Counted from the first letter of the stretch, positions 17,661 through 25,625 are shown. The stretch is 64,000 bases of DNA from Geobacter sp. (GCA_009684515.1 WKKS01000005.1:62001-126000), one strand, 5' to 3'. Notes: generated from the letters alone by a model not told the origin. Translations and numbers: made by a program.

Positions 17661-18230
17661 TCAAGCTTTTTGAAACAGCAGCCTGGCAGTTGGCATGTCA
17701 CCGCTATGGTTTTCCTCGGAAAAAAGTATTTTGCCGGCATAGCTTCCAAATAATTGCTCCAGTTCGCCTTTGCGAAGCAGATAGGCCGGGTTGTGACTGC
17801 TCAGCAGTTGCGGAGATTCCAGTATTGTGTCAAACAGCAGCAGTCCTCCCGGCTTAAGTGCACGAACCTCGGATGGTATTAAATCCCTCAACAGAAAATT
17901 AAAATTCAGTATCAGGTCATACCGTTCGATAATTTCGAATTGTTCAAGATCAACCCGCCTGAAATTTACCACAACGCCGCCCGCTTCAGCCCTTGCCACC
18001 GCCTTTGACAAGCCGATGTCCGAAATATCCAGTCCCGTAACATTGAATCCGTTCTGAGCCAGAAAGACACTGTTTCTACCTTCACCACACGCGATATCCA
18101 ATGCTTTGTTACCTGGTGCAAGCCGCTTGATCCGCTCAATTTCATTCATCAAAAACAGGGAAGGGCGTTCTCCGAGATAGGAGTCCTCTGATTCGTAACG
18201 TTTATTCCATTTGATTCTGTCCGATTCCAT
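17661..18230 (-). CDS. Class I SAM-dependent methyltransferase (TehB-like)
   Basis: 189 residues. Motif I ALDIACGEGRNSVFLAQNG (about 39-57), motif II VTGLDIS, then FNFLLRDLIP and LKPGGLLLFD (motif VI). The N-terminus KWNKRYESEDSYLGERPSLFL is typical of the TehB/thiopurine-methyltransferase-like group of small cytoplasmic methyltransferases, often linked to tolerance of tellurite or other metalloids, though substrates are seldom proven. AGAGAAAATGG precedes the ATG at 18230. One TTTGCA-N4-TGCAAA palindrome lies 16 bases upstream of the start codon, in the position of a promoter or operator, so it may share a regulator with the divergent transporter operon. Confidence 0.87.
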   Translation of the reverse strand: MESDRIKWNKRYESEDSYLGERPSLFLMNEIERIKRLAPGNKALDIACGEGRNSVFLAQNGFNVTGLDISDIGLSKAVARAEAGGVVVNFRRVDLEQFEIIERYDLILNFNFLLRDLIPSEVRALKPGGLLLFDTILESPQLLSSHNPAYLLRKGELEQLFGSYAGKILFSEENHSGDMPTARLLFQKA

Positions 18231-18246
18231 TTTCTCTCCATTTTGG

Positions 18247-18262
18247 TTTGCATAGTTGCAAA
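18247..18262. promoter_or_regulatory. Palindromic operator candidate, copy 1 (TTTGCA-TAGT-TGCAAA)
   Basis: A perfect 6+6 inverted repeat with a 4-base spacer, 16 bases upstream of the divergent methyltransferase start codon. Same half sites as copies 2 and 3. The binding protein is unknown. Confidence 0.7.
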
Positions 18263-18279
18263 TGAACGGAAAAAACCGG

Positions 18280-18295
18280 TTTGCAATTGTGCAAA
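18280..18295. promoter_or_regulatory. Palindromic operator candidate, copy 2 (TTTGCA-ATTG-TGCAAA)
   Basis: Identical half sites to copy 1; centre-to-centre spacing is 33 bases, about three helical turns, which would allow cooperative binding on one DNA face. Confidence 0.7.
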
Positions 18296-18403
18296 TAAAA
18301 TCAACGTGCTGTAAGTGACTGTTATTACACTACTAATATGCAGTGTTGAATCTGCGTATATCGTCTGTGCCCTTGGCTGCTACAGGCATCTAATGCATAA
18401 ACA

Positions 18404-18419
18404 TTTGCAATATTGCAAA
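18404..18419. promoter_or_regulatory. Palindromic operator candidate, copy 3 (TTTGCA-ATAT-TGCAAA)
   Basis: Extends to an 18-base perfect palindrome ATTTGCAATATTGCAAAT. Its centre is about 110 bases upstream of the predicted start of the sigma-54-like promoter, the usual distance for an enhancer-binding-protein site. Confidence 0.7.
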
Positions 18420-18493
18420 TTCGGCAACTGTGTTTCATGGATCAGCATCGCTAAAATACCGATATTACGCTGTTAATTTGTCTGAAGAGCGGG

Positions 18494-18510
18494 TTGGCAC
18501 GCAGTGTGCT
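18494..18510 (+). promoter_or_regulatory. Sigma-54 (RpoN) promoter candidate, -24/-12
   Basis: TTGGCACG-CAGT-GTGCT matches the consensus TTGGCACG-N4-TTGCW with one mismatch and exact GG to GC spacing. Predicted transcription start is near 18522, giving a short leader with a GAGGAG ribosome site before ATG 18543. Confidence 0.6.
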
Positions 18511-18522
18511 GTATACAGTATC
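18510..18522. promoter_or_regulatory. 13-base element at the transporter operon start
   Basis: TGTATACAGTATC, overlapping the predicted transcription start and including the palindrome CTGTATACAG (18509-18518). Identical to 47098-47110 upstream of citrate synthase. Confidence 0.4.
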
Positions 18523-18542
18523 AGAATGGTAATGAGGAGAAT

Positions 18543-18734
18543 ATGAAAACAGCCAGCATCTGTCCATTTTACGGCAAAAACGATGATTACTGCGACGTTG
18601 GCTGCGGTTATATCTCGCCGCACGATGTGAACATGATCATCAGATACTGTAGCGGCCGCCATACGGAATGCATGAAGTACATGGAGCTTGCCGACCGCTT
18701 TCCTGGCGAACTAAATCATTTGGTAACGAATTGA
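18543..18734 (+). CDS. 63-residue cysteine-rich small protein
   Basis: The start at 18543 is set by GAGGAG 6-7 bases upstream; a longer in-frame start at 18504 overlaps the promoter and is unlikely. Five cysteines (residues 7, 17, 21, 36, 43) are arranged as C-x9-C-x3-C-x14-C-x6-C with His residues between them, suggesting a small metal-binding or disulfide fold. No signal peptide, so cytoplasmic. It is the first gene of the transporter operon and may sense or regulate rather than transport. No family name is known to me. Confidence 0.75.
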   Translation: MKTASICPFYGKNDDYCDVGCGYISPHDVNMIIRYCSGRHTECMKYMELADRFPGELNHLVTN

Positions 18735-18766
18735 TTCATAATTAACATCCGAGAAAGGAGAAGGCA

Positions 18767-18889
18767 ATGTTGTACAACCTGACGCTTTATTTCAATCAGT
18801 TTCACGCTGTTCTGGCACTTACCGTCACAACGCTGTTTATAGTAATTCTACTTGCAAAGGAGAAAAACGATGAGCGAAAAAGAGCTTGA
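18767..18889 (+). CDS. 40-residue single-pass membrane microprotein
   Basis: ATG 18767 is preceded by GAGAAAGGAGAAGGCA, an excellent ribosome site. The product has one hydrophobic helix (about residues 13-30) followed by a charged tail KEKNDERKRA. It overlaps the next gene by 20 bases in another frame, so translation is probably coupled. Position 1-2 genes upstream of two polytopic membrane proteins suggests a small accessory subunit. Its coding status rests on the ribosome site, hydrophobicity and coupling only. Confidence 0.6.
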   Translation: MLYNLTLYFNQFHAVLALTVTTLFIVILLAKEKNDERKRA

Positions 18890-19121
18890 ATTGATGGCCA
18901 GGATTGAGTTTCTCGAGCGTCACACATGGCGTAACAGCGCAATATTGAGAGCTGTGGCAATGGTGGCCTTCACGGCAATGATTGGAATCGTAATTGCCTC
19001 TGGTGTTGTCGGTGGCGGTCGTGGAAGTCACTGGTCCGGACCGGCCTGGAATACGATGTGGCTGTATGGCCTGTTTGCCGCCAATGCGGTGTCGATGTTC
19101 TGGACAACTCACAAGGAATAG
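18870..19121 (+). CDS. 83-residue two-helix membrane protein
   Basis: A GCAAAGGAG ribosome site precedes ATG 18870. An acidic amphipathic N-terminus (about 1-22) is followed by two membrane segments (about 25-46 and 60-78) separated by a Gly-rich loop containing GRGSHWSG. No known domain. It sits between the 40-residue microprotein and a 349-residue polytopic protein with 13 bases between it and the latter, so it is probably part of the same membrane complex as the OFA-type transporter. Confidence 0.75.
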   Translation: MSEKELELMARIEFLERHTWRNSAILRAVAMVAFTAMIGIVIASGVVGGGRGSHWSGPAWNTMWLYGLFAANAVSMFWTTHKE

Positions 19122-19134
19122 GGGGGAGATTAAA

Positions 19135-20184
19135 ATGCCAATGAAAATTTCGAATGCCATTCTTCTGCTGGTGGTCTGCATCGTATGCGCCGCTTTCAAT
19201 ATGCAGATTTTTGCAGGTCTCGATGAAATGATGGGTGACCAATACTGGACTGTGGACACCACCCAGGGTGATAACGGCTGGTACGCTATGGGACTGTTGC
19301 CGCACGTAAAGAAAATGCCTAAGGATGAGGTCAAGGCACTCAACACCGATGCCGATCCCAAAAACAATGTGATTATTTATGCCCAGAGCGGTGACTTTGC
19401 CGGTAAGGCGGTTTATGGCATCTGCTTTGGCATACCGCTGATCATGTACCTGATCTGGTTTGCCTTTATTCTCGGATTTCCAGACAAGGTCGATCCCTAC
19501 CTGTTGCCGCGAAAAATATTTACCATAGCAGTCATTATCGGCTGCTCTGTAGTTGCCAATCTGTTCCTGATGCGAATCGCCGGTGATTTTGCCCGTGATC
19601 CAATGTCCCGTATTGCTAATGTAGCCGGTAATCATGCTTCACTGCTTTTCCACAATGCCGGCATCTGGTTTGCGATCCTCTTCTCAGCCCTTGGAACTCA
19701 CAGCCATTCCTACAATGAAGTTCAGGCACCTGACAGCCGCCAATGGCATTCCCAGGCCAACGAGAAGTTTAACTGGATGTTTTGTCTGCTGGGCATCGTG
19801 ACTGTGCTTGAGGTTATACTTGTCAAAAACAAGTTGGCCCTGCCGGATGCCGCCGTCGATTATTCGGTCTGGATTATCTGGGTTGTCATTTTCATGCGTA
19901 TGTACGGATTCTCTCCCAAATACTGGGTCAAGCGACCGACCGGTATTGCAATCATGGTGGTTGGAACATTATTGACACTGCCGGCGTTTTATCTGCTGGA
20001 GCGTCTTACTGGAACCCTCGGCGCAGGTTTTGCGTCTCCGATCCTGGCCAAGGCTCTGGGAGCTGAAAACCAGAATATCGGGTTGTCGCTGATGATATCG
20101 ATCTATCTTGTGTTCTGGATGGAGTTTGCAACTGCAATCCGAATGAACGGCCCGATGAAAAAAGCCGTTGCCAAACAACCATAG
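19135..20184 (+). CDS. Polytopic membrane protein of unknown function, transporter-linked
   Basis: 349 residues from ATG 19135, set by GGGGGAGATTAAA; the frame is open further upstream but that part is antisense-like to nothing and lacks a ribosome site. About seven to eight membrane helices are visible, with a large extracytoplasmic loop between TM1 and TM2 (about 30-90) and a His-rich short segment GTHSHSYNEV near residue 200. No recognisable superfamily motif. It lies 16 bases before an OFA-family MFS transporter, so it may be a partner subunit, a second transporter or a sensor. Conserved pairing of such genes in Geobacter relatives is plausible but not checked. Confidence 0.78.
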   Translation: MPMKISNAILLLVVCIVCAAFNMQIFAGLDEMMGDQYWTVDTTQGDNGWYAMGLLPHVKKMPKDEVKALNTDADPKNNVIIYAQSGDFAGKAVYGICFGIPLIMYLIWFAFILGFPDKVDPYLLPRKIFTIAVIIGCSVVANLFLMRIAGDFARDPMSRIANVAGNHASLLFHNAGIWFAILFSALGTHSHSYNEVQAPDSRQWHSQANEKFNWMFCLLGIVTVLEVILVKNKLALPDAAVDYSVWIIWVVIFMRMYGFSPKYWVKRPTGIAIMVVGTLLTLPAFYLLERLTGTLGAGFASPILAKALGAENQNIGLSLMISIYLVFWMEFATAIRMNGPMKKAVAKQP

Positions 20185-20200
20185 ACCAGGGGGAACGGAT

Positions 20201-21571
20201 ATGTCCGATATCAAGAATAGAGGTTGGCAGGTTGTTATAGCCGGAACCGGCATAAATCTGGCGCTGGGTGTATTATATGCCTGGAGTATCTTCAAGGGGG
20301 CCATCAAGGCTTCGATCGAAAAGGGCGGGCCAGATGCTTTTCAATGGGATCTGGCATCGGTAAACGATCCCTATGCCGTATGCTGTCTGACATTTGCCTT
20401 TGCCATGATCATCGCAGGCAAGTGCCAGGACAAGATCGGACCTGCCAAGACCGCCCTTATCGGCGGATTGTTGGTCGGAACCGGATTTACTGTATTGGGT
20501 TTCTCGACAAGTTACATGGCCTGGGTGCTTGGGTTTGGTGTCCTGGGTGGCGCCGGTTTCGGCTTCGGTTATTCAGCTGCCACTCCTCCGGCAATCAAAT
20601 GGTTCTCTTCCGCTAAAACTGGTTTGATTGCCGGTATCGTAGTAGGCGGTTTTGGTTTGGCCCCGGTTTATATCGCACCACTGTCATCCTGGTTGCTGGG
20701 GAACTTCGGTATTCAGAATTCCATGTTAGTGCTTGCCGCCGCTTTTACAGTCGTCGTTTGCGGCCTGTCATTCTTTGTGGTAAATCCGCCAGCCGGTTAT
20801 GTCCCTGCGGAACCATCCGATCCCGGTCCGGTGGCCGCTATGTACGCCGCCAAACCGAAGGTCAACGCAGCCCCCAGTGAAATGCTGCGCTCATACAAGT
20901 TTTATGTTCTCTGGCTGACCTATTTCATCGGCGCCGGTGCCGGTCTGATGGTTATCGGCAGTGTGGCCGGCCTGGCCAAGAAGAGCATGGGCAACATGGC
21001 CTTTCTGGCGGTTGCCATTATGGCGGTTGGTAACGCTGGCGGCCGTGTAGTGGCTGGTGTTCTGTCAGACAAGATCGGTCGCCGCGCGACACTGTTCATC
21101 ATGTTGGCCTTCCAGTCTCTGCTGATGTTTGCCGCCATGCCGGTTATCGCTACAAATAATGCAGTGCTTCTGGTGGTGCTGGCGACGTTCATCGGTTTCA
21201 ATTACGGATCCAATCTGGCCCTGTTCCCCTCCTTCTCCAAAGATTACTGGGGAATTAAAAACTACGGCATGAATTATGGCATCCTCTTCAGTGCCTGGGG
21301 GGTGGGCGGTTTTGTAATGGGTAAGGTGTCAGGAATGCTGAACGCCCAGCCGGGCGGTATGGCTACGTCTTTTGTACTATCAGGCGCGCTGCTTGCCGCC
21401 GGTGCAGCTTTGACAATCTTCCTTGCCGAACTCAAGCCTGCAACGGAAGGTCAGGAAGAACCCTCGCAATGGAAAGAATTCTGGGCTGAATTTATGCTTG
21501 GGGCCAAAGTGTTTGCCGGGTATGAACAGGCTCAGGTTCGTCTTCCGAGAGAGGCCACCGTTTCTCGTTAG
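20201..21571 (+). CDS. OFA-family MFS transporter (oxalate/formate antiporter type)
   Basis: 456 residues from ATG 20201 with a GGGGGAACGG ribosome site. The N-terminus NRGWQVVIAGTGINLALGVLYAWSIF is the OFA signature around TM1. Twelve helices are predicted, with the MFS loop 2-3 signature (GKCQDKIGPAK) and its repeat in the second half (GVLSDKIGRRAT). The family moves small monocarboxylates or dicarboxylates such as formate, oxalate, lactate or pyruvate; the substrate here is not evident. In an acetate-oxidising organism a monocarboxylate is likely. It is the last gene of the operon and is followed by two strong hairpin terminators. Confidence 0.88.
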   Translation: MSDIKNRGWQVVIAGTGINLALGVLYAWSIFKGAIKASIEKGGPDAFQWDLASVNDPYAVCCLTFAFAMIIAGKCQDKIGPAKTALIGGLLVGTGFTVLGFSTSYMAWVLGFGVLGGAGFGFGYSAATPPAIKWFSSAKTGLIAGIVVGGFGLAPVYIAPLSSWLLGNFGIQNSMLVLAAAFTVVVCGLSFFVVNPPAGYVPAEPSDPGPVAAMYAAKPKVNAAPSEMLRSYKFYVLWLTYFIGAGAGLMVIGSVAGLAKKSMGNMAFLAVAIMAVGNAGGRVVAGVLSDKIGRRATLFIMLAFQSLLMFAAMPVIATNNAVLLVVLATFIGFNYGSNLALFPSFSKDYWGIKNYGMNYGILFSAWGVGGFVMGKVSGMLNAQPGGMATSFVLSGALLAAGAALTIFLAELKPATEGQEEPSQWKEFWAEFMLGAKVFAGYEQAQVRLPREATVSR

Positions 21572-21578
21572 TTTGTGA

Positions 21579-21616
21579 AAATCAGACGGTCGTCCACTGC
21601 CGTCTGATTTGTTTTG
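21579..21616 (+). terminator. Rho-independent terminator of the OFA operon
   Basis: An 11-base stem AAATCAGACGG (21579-21589) / CCGTCTGATTT (21600-21610) with a 10-base loop, followed by GTTTTG. Confidence 0.75.
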
Positions 21617-21669
21617 TCAAGGTGGAATCCCAAACATAGCCAATCGGCACTGTTTTCTGCCAAAAACAG

Positions 21670-21706
21670 GAAAGCCCCGGGGAAAACCTCGGGGCTTTCA
21701 AATTTT
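21670..21706 (+). terminator. Second strong hairpin terminator
   Basis: A 13-base GC-rich stem GAAAGCCCCGGGG (21670-21682), AAAA loop, CCTCGGGGCTTTC (21687-21699), then AATTTT. One G-U wobble. It isolates the OFA operon from the downstream PPIase operon. Confidence 0.8.
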
Positions 21707-21786
21707 GGCGTATCCCGTACATCTTGACTTTTATATATCAACTCTCGTATTGTTGACCGGTTAACTTATTAAAGATTGGAGAAAAT

Positions 21787-22758
21787 ATGTTCAAGTTCAT
21801 CAAGCCTTTCGTTTTGGTCCTACTGATAATGATATCTCTTCCGTTGACCTCTACGGCCGCGCCCGCCAGCAAAGTTGTCGCTGTTGTCAATGGTGTTAAT
21901 TTGTCCGAGGCCGATCTTAATCAGGAAATTAATATACTCATGCCGATGAATCAACCGTTCCATGGGAAAATTTCAGATGAAAAACTGAAAAAAGTCCAGT
22001 CGGATGCCATGAAAATACTGGTCGATTATGAACTGAAAGCTCAGGATGCCCACAGCAAAGGAATGAAAATTCCACAGTCTGTCATTGATGAAGAGATGAA
22101 TAAGCTGGCAATAAAATTTAAATCCAAAGAAGGTCTGGTTGCTGCTTACAAGGGTGCCGGTTTTACAAATAAATCTTTTCACAGGATAATGGAACGAAGG
22201 TTGCTGGCGGAGAAGATACTGGCCGCAGAAGTGGATGACAAAGTTTCAGTAACTCCAGAAAAAATAAAAGAGTACTACGACACAAATCTCGAAAAATACA
22301 ATAAACCGGAGGAATTCCGGGCCAGTCACATACTTTTAAAAGTGGACCCGGGATCCAATCAGGAACAGCGCTCTGTCTTGCGCGCCAAGGCAGAAGCATT
22401 ACTTAAGAGAATAAAAGGCGGAGAAAAATTTGAGGAAATTGCGCTGAATGAGTCCGACGACCCGTCCAAAATCAAGGGTGGAGATTTAGGCTATTTCCAC
22501 GCGGGGCAGACGATCGGAGAGTTTGATGCTGCTGTCACAAAACTTAAAGTCGGAGAAATAAGCGACGTTGTTGAATCCCTGTATGGTTATCATATTATCA
22601 AACTGACAGATAGAAACCCGCCGCGCCAGATACCTTTCGAAGAAATCCAGGATAAAATCAAGAAAGATATGATTGCATCCCAGAAAAAACAGTTGCTGGA
22701 AGATTGGATGGACGGATTGCACAAAAAAGCCAAAATCAAGTATCCCGGAGTTAAGTGA
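21787..22758 (+). CDS. Exported parvulin-type peptidyl-prolyl isomerase (SurA/PpiC/PrsA-like)
   Basis: 323 residues with a signal peptide ending near STAAPA. Residues about 30-170 are a SurA-N/trigger-factor-like chaperone domain (VVAVVNGVNLSEADLNQEI). Residues about 180-280 are the rotamase core: EFRASHILLKVDPGS, GGDLGYF and the C-terminal VVESLYGYHIIKLTDR. Length is normal for the PrsA/PpiC group. It acts in the periplasm on proline-limited folding of exported proteins. In Geobacter species such isomerases are often encoded beside outer-surface cytochromes (for example near omcZ), and here it leads a terminator-bounded unit ending in three cytochrome genes. The hydrophobic start is preceded by GGAGAAAAT. 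Confidence 0.9.
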   Translation: MFKFIKPFVLVLLIMISLPLTSTAAPASKVVAVVNGVNLSEADLNQEINILMPMNQPFHGKISDEKLKKVQSDAMKILVDYELKAQDAHSKGMKIPQSVIDEEMNKLAIKFKSKEGLVAAYKGAGFTNKSFHRIMERRLLAEKILAAEVDDKVSVTPEKIKEYYDTNLEKYNKPEEFRASHILLKVDPGSNQEQRSVLRAKAEALLKRIKGGEKFEEIALNESDDPSKIKGGDLGYFHAGQTIGEFDAAVTKLKVGEISDVVESLYGYHIIKLTDRNPPRQIPFEEIQDKIKKDMIASQKKQLLEDWMDGLHKKAKIKYPGVK

Positions 22759-22761
22759 CTG

Positions 22762-23484
22762 TTGATTGCTCTTGTCGTAATTCCAACTTACAACGAAAAA
22801 GATAATGTAGTCAGATTGGCATCCTCCATTCTTGCCCAGCATGCTGATCTGCAAATACTATTTGTCGACGATAACTCGCCCGATGGAACCGGCAAAATAA
22901 TTGATGATCTGATTCTGAATAATGATCGAATTCATGTTTTGCACCGGAGTGGCAAACTTGGCTTGGGGTCTGCATACCGTGAAGGTTTCAAGGTAGCCAT
23001 TTCCATGGCCGCTGATTATATAATTGAGATGGATGCGGATTTTTCACACGATCCGGCCGTACTTCCCGAGTTTCTGTCTGTTGCCAATGACTTTGATCTG
23101 GTGATCGGTTCACGTTATCTGAATGGAGTCAGTGTCGTTAACTGGCCGATCCGGCGCTTGATTCTAAGCTATTTCGCTAGTGTGTATACCCGCTGGGTTA
23201 CCGGACTGCAGTTAAGGGACTGTACGAGCGGCTTCAAATGTTTTCGCAGAGCGTCTTTAGAGGCCATAGATTTGAACAGTGTTAAATCGGACGGCTATTC
23301 GTTTCAGATTGAAATGAATTATCGTTGCAAGGAAAAAGGCTTAAGCATTAAGGAAATTCCGATTATCTTTATAGACCGCCATGCCGGTAGTTCTAAAATG
23401 TCCCGAAGGATCGTCAGAGAAGCGGTGATAATGGTTTGGAAATTGCGTTTGCAAACCTTGTTGTCAAAGCTCTGGAGGAAATAG
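22762..23484 (+). CDS. Polyprenol-phosphate mannose synthase-like glycosyltransferase (GT2, DPM1-like)
   Basis: 240 residues. The start is a TTG at 22762 with GGAG about 11 bases upstream; an in-frame stop at 22756 excludes a longer protein. GT2 features: [11 protein letters not shown] at the N-terminus, [10 protein letters not shown], the metal-binding [10 protein letters not shown], and [14 protein letters not shown], all as in dolichol/polyprenol monophosphomannose synthases. Unlike some bacterial forms it has no added membrane domain. It should transfer a hexose from a nucleotide sugar to undecaprenyl phosphate at the inner membrane, providing a donor for glycosyl transfer on the outer side. 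The gene begins 3 bases after the PPIase stop, so they are co-transcribed. Confidence 0.87.
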   Translation: MIALVVIPTYNEKDNVVRLASSILAQHADLQILFVDDNSPDGTGKIIDDLILNNDRIHVLHRSGKLGLGSAYREGFKVAISMAADYIIEMDADFSHDPAVLPEFLSVANDFDLVIGSRYLNGVSVVNWPIRRLILSYFASVYTRWVTGLQLRDCTSGFKCFRRASLEAIDLNSVKSDGYSFQIEMNYRCKEKGLSIKEIPIIFIDRHAGSSKMSRRIVREAVIMVWKLRLQTLLSKLWRK

Positions 23485-23491
23485 ACTGCGT

Positions 23492-23677
23492 ATGTCACAT
23501 GACTTATGGTCGATTGTTTTAATAATTGGTGCAGCAGGCTGGATCACATCCAGCATCTTCTTCATGTTCAGGGCGTTTCCCGAACGGGACATATTTAATT
23601 CGGCTTCGGGAATGCGTTGGGGCGGCGCCGTAGTTGTTTCCTTTGTTGTGTGGATAATCGGAATGCTCAATGCGTGA
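23492..23677 (+). CDS. Small two-helix membrane protein (61 residues)
   Basis: Starts 7 bases after the GT2 stop. Two hydrophobic helices (about 6-27 and 42-60) are separated by a short polar loop containing FPERDIFNSASGMRWGG. This resembles small lipid-A-biosynthesis/GtrA-like or YdcF-neighbour proteins only in size; no family is recognised. Gene order suggests that it supports the glycosyltransferase or the membrane end of the cytochrome system. The ribosome site is weak. Confidence 0.65.
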   Translation: MSHDLWSIVLIIGAAGWITSSIFFMFRAFPERDIFNSASGMRWGGAVVVSFVVWIIGMLNA

Positions 23678-23691
23678 GGGCTTTTGATAAG

Positions 23692-24756
23692 ATGATGTTT
23701 AGAACTACCCGTTTGATTTTCATGGTCATAAACACACTGTTGATTGTTGTGACAGTTAGTGGTTGCGCATCATTGAAAATGGATGACGCCGCCTGGCACG
23801 ACAGCCGTTATGAGATGATATGGCCTCAGCCGCCTGAAAAAGCCCGCATCAAGCTGCTTAAAGTAATCCGGGGCGCTCAGGATGTGGTTGTGTCCGCTTC
23901 GAGTGCTGTCAGCAAAATGTTCGACTTCATTGTCGGAGCAAGGGAGGAGTACGCTGATTTTTTCACTCCGCAGTGCATTGCCGCTGATGGTGACGGTTTG
24001 ATTTACATTGCCGATCCGTCAATTGGATTGGTGCACGTTTACAATCTGGCGACCAAGGAAGTCGGTTATATATTTCAGGCGGGCGATAAAAGACTGGTTC
24101 GTCCGGTCGGGGTAGCACTTGATGGGAAGAAGAATTTATATGTGACTGATGCCCAGCTTGGTTCCGTATTCAAGCTCAGATTGGACGGTTCATTGATTGC
24201 GGAGCTTGATGGCAAAGGCAAACTCAGGAGTCCGGTCGGGATTGCCATCACGTCCAGGGGCCAAAAAATTATAGCCGATTTGCAGGCTCGCAAAGTGTTC
24301 GTATTTGGCGATGATGATACTCTGCAATATGAAATCCCCGGTTCTGATTTTAAGGGTGAGTTGCGCATGCCGGTTTATGTGTCTGTAGACAACAAGGATA
24401 ATATTTATGTCACGGATACAATGAGTTTTACGCTCCATATGTTTGATCCATCTGGCCGATACATACGCAGTATCGGCCAGATAGGTGACAGTCCCGGATC
24501 CTTTGCCCGCCCCAAAGGGGTTGCTGTTGACAGCGATCAGAATATTTATGTCATGGACTCTATCCTGGGTAATTTTCAAATTTTTGATCAGCAGGGACGC
24601 TTGTTGCTTTATGTCGGGCAGGAAGGCACTCTGCCAGGTGAAATGATGCTCCCAAGCGGCATTTTCATTGATAAAAACGACAGAATATATGTTTCAGACA
24701 CATTCAACCACAGAATCCAGATATTTCAGTATTTGAAAGAGGATAAAATCAAATGA
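23692..24756 (+). CDS. NHL-repeat beta-propeller lipoprotein
   Basis: 354 residues. Start at 23692 (or ATG 23695); a longer frame to 23617 overlaps the previous gene and lacks a signal. Lipobox VSGC at about residue 24 indicates a lipoprotein. Residues about 85-350 form a six-bladed NHL propeller with repeated FxxPxGVAVDxxxNIYVxDxxxxxIxxFDxxG. The stop overlaps the start of the cytochrome gene (ATGA), so translation is coupled. NHL proteins are repeatedly found beside multihaem cytochromes in Geobacter and are thought to act as surface-docking partners. No enzyme residues were seen. Confidence 0.88.
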   Translation: MMFRTTRLIFMVINTLLIVVTVSGCASLKMDDAAWHDSRYEMIWPQPPEKARIKLLKVIRGAQDVVVSASSAVSKMFDFIVGAREEYADFFTPQCIAADGDGLIYIADPSIGLVHVYNLATKEVGYIFQAGDKRLVRPVGVALDGKKNLYVTDAQLGSVFKLRLDGSLIAELDGKGKLRSPVGIAITSRGQKIIADLQARKVFVFGDDDTLQYEIPGSDFKGELRMPVYVSVDNKDNIYVTDTMSFTLHMFDPSGRYIRSIGQIGDSPGSFARPKGVAVDSDQNIYVMDSILGNFQIFDQQGRLLLYVGQEGTLPGEMMLPSGIFIDKNDRIYVSDTFNHRIQIFQYLKEDKIK

Positions 24757-25625
24757 GCCATAAATGGTTTCCTTTGCTTTGTGCCGGATTACTTACGCTA
24801 GCTTTTGCCTGGAGTGCCTGCGCAAAAGGTCCCATGGTTTCGGGCATGGGTAACAAGCATAATCTTTCAGCACAAAACACAGCGGTAACATTTCGAGCTG
24901 TAGATGATGCGGTGAACAATCCTGGCGGACAGCAAGTCTGCATCTTCTGCCATACTCCACACAATTCACAGTCGCAAGGGCCGCTGTGGAACCGCCGCGA
25001 CACATCGCAGGTTTTTGCCCGCTACACCTCAAATACGCTAAATATAAAAAATATAGCCGCTTCGCAGTATTCCAATACTGGTGATGCCAGTGGACAGCCT
25101 AATGGTTCTTCACGTCTCTGTCTATCATGTCACGACGGGGTCACCGGTCTCGGGGATGTTTTTAGAAGCGGCCAGATGGGCGCGATTCAAATGCTTGGCG
25201 GAAACAATATTCCCCAAGCCAGTGTGGCCTCATTTCACCCCTCTACAAACAAAATGAAGGTCGGTCATCATCCGGTGTCATTCGTATATGCGACCTCTTT
25301 CGATTACAAAACCCAGACCGGTACAATGATCGGATTGAATGGTGCCTCGTTCACAATCCCAAAACTTAGTGCTCAGCCGCAAATGGCCGACAAGGTAAAA
25401 TTGCAGGATTCAAAGCGGGATGCTCGCGGGTGGATGCAATGCACAACCTGTCACGATGCACACCAGAATATGGGGAATGATACAACTGTGTATCCTTCCA
25501 CAACCCGAAAAGTAGTCCCATTCTGGGTTTATAGCGGAGCTACCGCCGTTGCCGGTCATGATGCTGTCTGTAACAGTTGCCACAAACTGGCGGTTACTAC
25601 GCCAGCGCCGTGGCCGTCACCTTAA
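24753..25625 (+). CDS. Tetrahaem c-type cytochrome
   Basis: 290 residues. Signal peptide about 1-25. Four CXXCH motifs: CIFCHTPHNS, CLSCHDG, CTTCHDAH and CNSCHKL. The TPH and DAH following two of the motifs can supply distal His ligands, as in the doubled-CXXCH family. Motifs are widely spaced, with about 100 residues of beta-rich sequence between haems 2 and 3, so it is not a compact cytochrome c3/PpcA. It is co-translated with the NHL lipoprotein and followed by two more cytochromes. The location is periplasm or cell surface; the role in electron transfer is inferred. Confidence 0.9.
   Translation: MSHKWFPLLCAGLLTLAFAWSACAKGPMVSGMGNKHNLSAQNTAVTFRAVDDAVNNPGGQQVCIFCHTPHNSQSQGPLWNRRDTSQVFARYTSNTLNIKNIAASQYSNTGDASGQPNGSSRLCLSCHDGVTGLGDVFRSGQMGAIQMLGGNNIPQASVASFHPSTNKMKVGHHPVSFVYATSFDYKTQTGTMIGLNGASFTIPKLSAQPQMADKVKLQDSKRDARGWMQCTTCHDAHQNMGNDTTVYPSTTRKVVPFWVYSGATAVAGHDAVCNSCHKLAVTTPAPWPSP

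Larger units (their letters stand above)
18231..18542. other. Divergent regulatory region between methyltransferase and transporter operon
   Basis: 312 bases without a gene. It contains three copies of the palindrome TTTGCA-N4-TGCAAA, a sigma-54-like promoter and a CTGTATACAG palindrome at the expected transcription start of the transporter operon; each is listed separately. Confidence 0.8.

Noticed and set aside
21640..21786. Possible GEMM-type (cyclic dinucleotide) riboswitch before the PPIase/cytochrome unit
   Set aside because: Such elements are common before Geobacter cytochromes, but the conserved core was not found; the visible hairpins are ordinary terminators.
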